This document shows positions 61,397-64,000 of a DNA stretch of 64,000 bases, piece by piece (within the stretch, counting starts at the first letter, position 1; each line of letters starts with the position of its first letter). Origin of the DNA: Apoderus coryli (lineage: Eukaryota; Arthropoda; Insecta; Coleoptera; Attelabidae); NCBI GenBank assembly GCA_911728435.2, contig OU452203.1:16885651-16949650 (forward strand). The letters are read 5' to 3'. The position numbers and the translations under genes are program-made. The notes beneath the pieces were generated by a model, which saw only the letters and a list, made by a program, of their open reading frames with translations, made no database searches and was not told the DNA's origin.

Positions 61397-64000
61397 TTCT
61401 AAACGAAAGTAGCAGTACATTATTATCTATATTTAGCATTATTTTTTTAAATAGAATTTTTTTGTATGATGATGTATTTATTGTGATTAAGTATGTTTTA
61501 GTAATTAGTTAAATGTCTTACGAATAATGTGACACTGTAAGACCAAAGAATTACTATAATATAAGTTATAATAATGTTAGATGACAATTTATTACACTGA
61601 GTATTTATTAAGTTGTTCGCAACATTTTAATTTTTAGTCTTTAAATCTCGGTTTACATTAAATGAGGTTATTTAATTAATTAATAATTTTATTCTATTTC
61701 CAATTCTAAATATTTTAGTTTTTTTCTGTATTTAGGTTTTTATTATTATTTTTCTTTTTTAAAAGAATCAAAAACAAGAATAAGATTATTTCTAGTAATT
61801 CCAAATTAGGCACTTGTTATTTAAATAAAAGGGCTAGTTTTGTAGTTGCCGTGAATCCAAAATTATGAGGTCTGTCTTCAGCTAGATACAAAGTGTTGAG
61901 GTATATTTCTTATCAGAAAAAAATTGTTAAAACCCGTTCAGGAAAAGCTAATAAATATTTTACCCTTTCTCGCTCTAAATAAGAAAATTAGTGTATCTGT
62001 ATAAGAAGTTACTTAATGTAAAATTAAGTTTGACTGTCTGCCTATATTCTGATAGTTATAGTGATTGGTAGGCAGGTATATGTGGTAATAAAGGAAAGAA
62101 AAATGTAGAAATTACAGGAATGAAATGTAACGTCCCAATTAAAAAGTGAAACTTCAAATAAATCAGATTAAGACTTGGGTTTCTCTCAAAAGTTTAACGT
62201 TAAATATTTTCACACATACTAATTTAATACTTCATATACGCGTACCTGCAGATTTGTATTTACGACTGTTTGTAAAAATAATTTATTTAAAATTACATTC
62301 CAGATTTATGTAAAACGAATGCAAGATTTATACTCCACCCTGTAGAGTACATCAGCTTGTAATATTTTCTTGGATGGTAGTATAAGTTTTTTGCTTTGCT
62401 CTTCTTTTATATTATTATAATAATATATATTTTCTTTGTAGAAAATTTGAATAACAGTCATCACTCATCCTATGTGATATTCAACAAATTTGCTTTCTCT
62501 TTTGCTTTTCGATCACATTCAGCGCTAGGAAAAAAATTATAAAAAGGATATCAAAAAATATTATCTAACTTTGACATGATATACTGTTGCCAATAAAATA
62601 TGTTATATCAGGTGTCCCAATCATAGCATCTCCTAGCAAGTTAGCAACTTTTTTCATAAACCAAAGTTCTCTTTTAACGATGTCAAAACACATTTCTTAT
62701 AAATATTAAATAGACTTGGCTTAAAGTGATTGCCTCAAATATCTTTTCTTAAACTTACACGTTACCGTATGTTCTTGACTAATCTTTAGAACCCGTCAGT
62801 CAGTTTATTACCTGAATGTATGCAATCTTTGTCTTGGTCTCACAAAATGATCACTTTAAATATTTTTTATGATTCACTAATCAATTTAAAAAACTTATAC
62901 TTACAGCAAAAAGTTTTGATATTATAAAAACTTAAAGTTCTAATAATATTTCGTTTATGGAACCCATTTCTACCCAGCCAAATCACTCTTGAAATAATTG
63001 TAATTATAAAAATCACTCGATTTCTTCTTGTCTCTAAATCAAAATACCTTAACAATAATTTGTATATTATTATTTTAGAGCTTTGAAGCTGCAATCGTAA
63101 TTAAGAATTTATCTTTTTTGCCACTATTTTATCTATAATGTTAAAACGGAAATAATTTAAATGATGTACCTTGGTAAACTATGTATGCAAAATCACCAAA
63201 GCAGCAAATCGGTATATCATATTTTATTCATATTTTAATTAAATATTTAATAACAAGGACACATTTGCATTTTAAACATACCGAAACATGCTATTAAACA
63301 TTTTATAATTATATATATATTTGGTTTAATTTTAATTATGTTTGTCTATTCCGATTAAGTGGATTTATGTGCTTTTAAACTTTATGCATTATTAAAAATA
63401 TTGTCGAGTGGATATTCTGAATTAATAATTTTATTGGTAAAATTATTATAATACCGACATGTGCAAGGGAAGCAATTATGATGAAATACTAACACCTACA
63501 CAATTTCATTTTTATGTTTAATATTAAACTATTTCTTTTTAAAAAAATAAAAAAAATTACTTATACAAATATCGCAAAATACAAACTATTAATAAACATT
63601 GGGGTAAAATATTACACTGATTTTAACACTTTGTAAGGTTTTCTTATTATTTATTTTAGATCACACTGTCTTTAACAGAACTTACAGATTTCGATGATAT
63701 TTATATAAAATTTATACACGCAATTCGATGCCATAATATTTTAGAGTATTATATTATATTTTACTGTTAATTTATAATAATTTTTATTTACAGTATTTTG
63801 TATTATTCAATCCAAAGGCTGAATAAACAATAATTACATAAATTATTTTTATTTAATAAGACACATTTTTATAGCTCATAATTTCTATGTAGTTCGATAA
63901 AGTGATTTAATTATACTTAAATATTAATTTTAAAACGATATTTTTGATCAAACAACGCCAACGTTTCGATAAATAGTTAGATGGAGTATAAGATTCGAAA
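61397..64000 (+). other. 3' UTR of form B and downstream flank
   Basis: Very AT-rich with no supportable gene on either strand. An AATAAA at 61824-61829 and one near 62085 could end the transcript. A CACCCTGTA motif lies at 62336-62344. I see no second gene before the window ends. Confidence 0.4.

Overview
The window is insect nuclear DNA: strongly AT-rich, with short phase-compatible exons split by introns of up to 24 kb, and dense remains of arthropod-type transposons. A beetle or another holometabolous insect with a large genome fits best, but the order is a guess. Almost the whole window is one plus-strand gene, a homolog of NOS1AP/CAPON (C-terminal PDZ ligand of neuronal nitric oxide synthase). 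I rebuilt it from eight common coding exons (1361-51664) and two competing last exons (55401-56360 and 61178-61396). All joins use GT..AG and keep frame. The common part encodes a PTB/PID domain (exons 1-5), an acidic and Ser/Thr/Asn-rich linker (exons 5-7) and a coiled coil (exons 7-8). The downstream ends give predicted proteins of 721 and 474 residues. A further open exon at 34198-34911 has its own ATG and a phase-0 donor. It lies in the intron before exon 5 and could start an isoform that lacks most of the PTB domain.

Layout. 1-1360: 5' flank with one dispersed repeat. 1472-25095: the 23.6 kb first intron, which holds a Harbinger-type MADF remnant, LINE debris, several foldback elements, a piggyBac derivative sitting at TTAA, a five-copy 170-bp tandem array, a tRNA-like sequence inside a foldback element, and a broken mariner. 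25096-28322: exons 2-4. 28323-37480: intron with a LINE RT, an R1-like fragment, the candidate alternative first exon with a 203-bp tandem duplication across its donor, and LINE 3' ends. 37656-47963: intron with a rearranged LINE, a hAT remnant interrupted by a 355-bp Penelope-like insert, a copia fragment, MITEs and a LINE RNase H tail. 47964-51664: exons 6-8. 51665-55400: intron with two MITE/foldback systems, one nested in the other. 55401-64000: the two last exons and 3' sequence.

Apart from the NOS1AP gene and its isoform structure, no complete gene is visible; every other coding trace is a decayed mobile element. The most unusual non-coding signals are four hammerhead-ribozyme-like cores, at least three of them next to a shared Penelope-like motif, the tRNA-like sequence framed by long inverted repeats, and the 170-bp array capped by an inverted copy of its first 26 bp. 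All gene calls come from reading and translating the sequence and from remembered family features; no database search was run.
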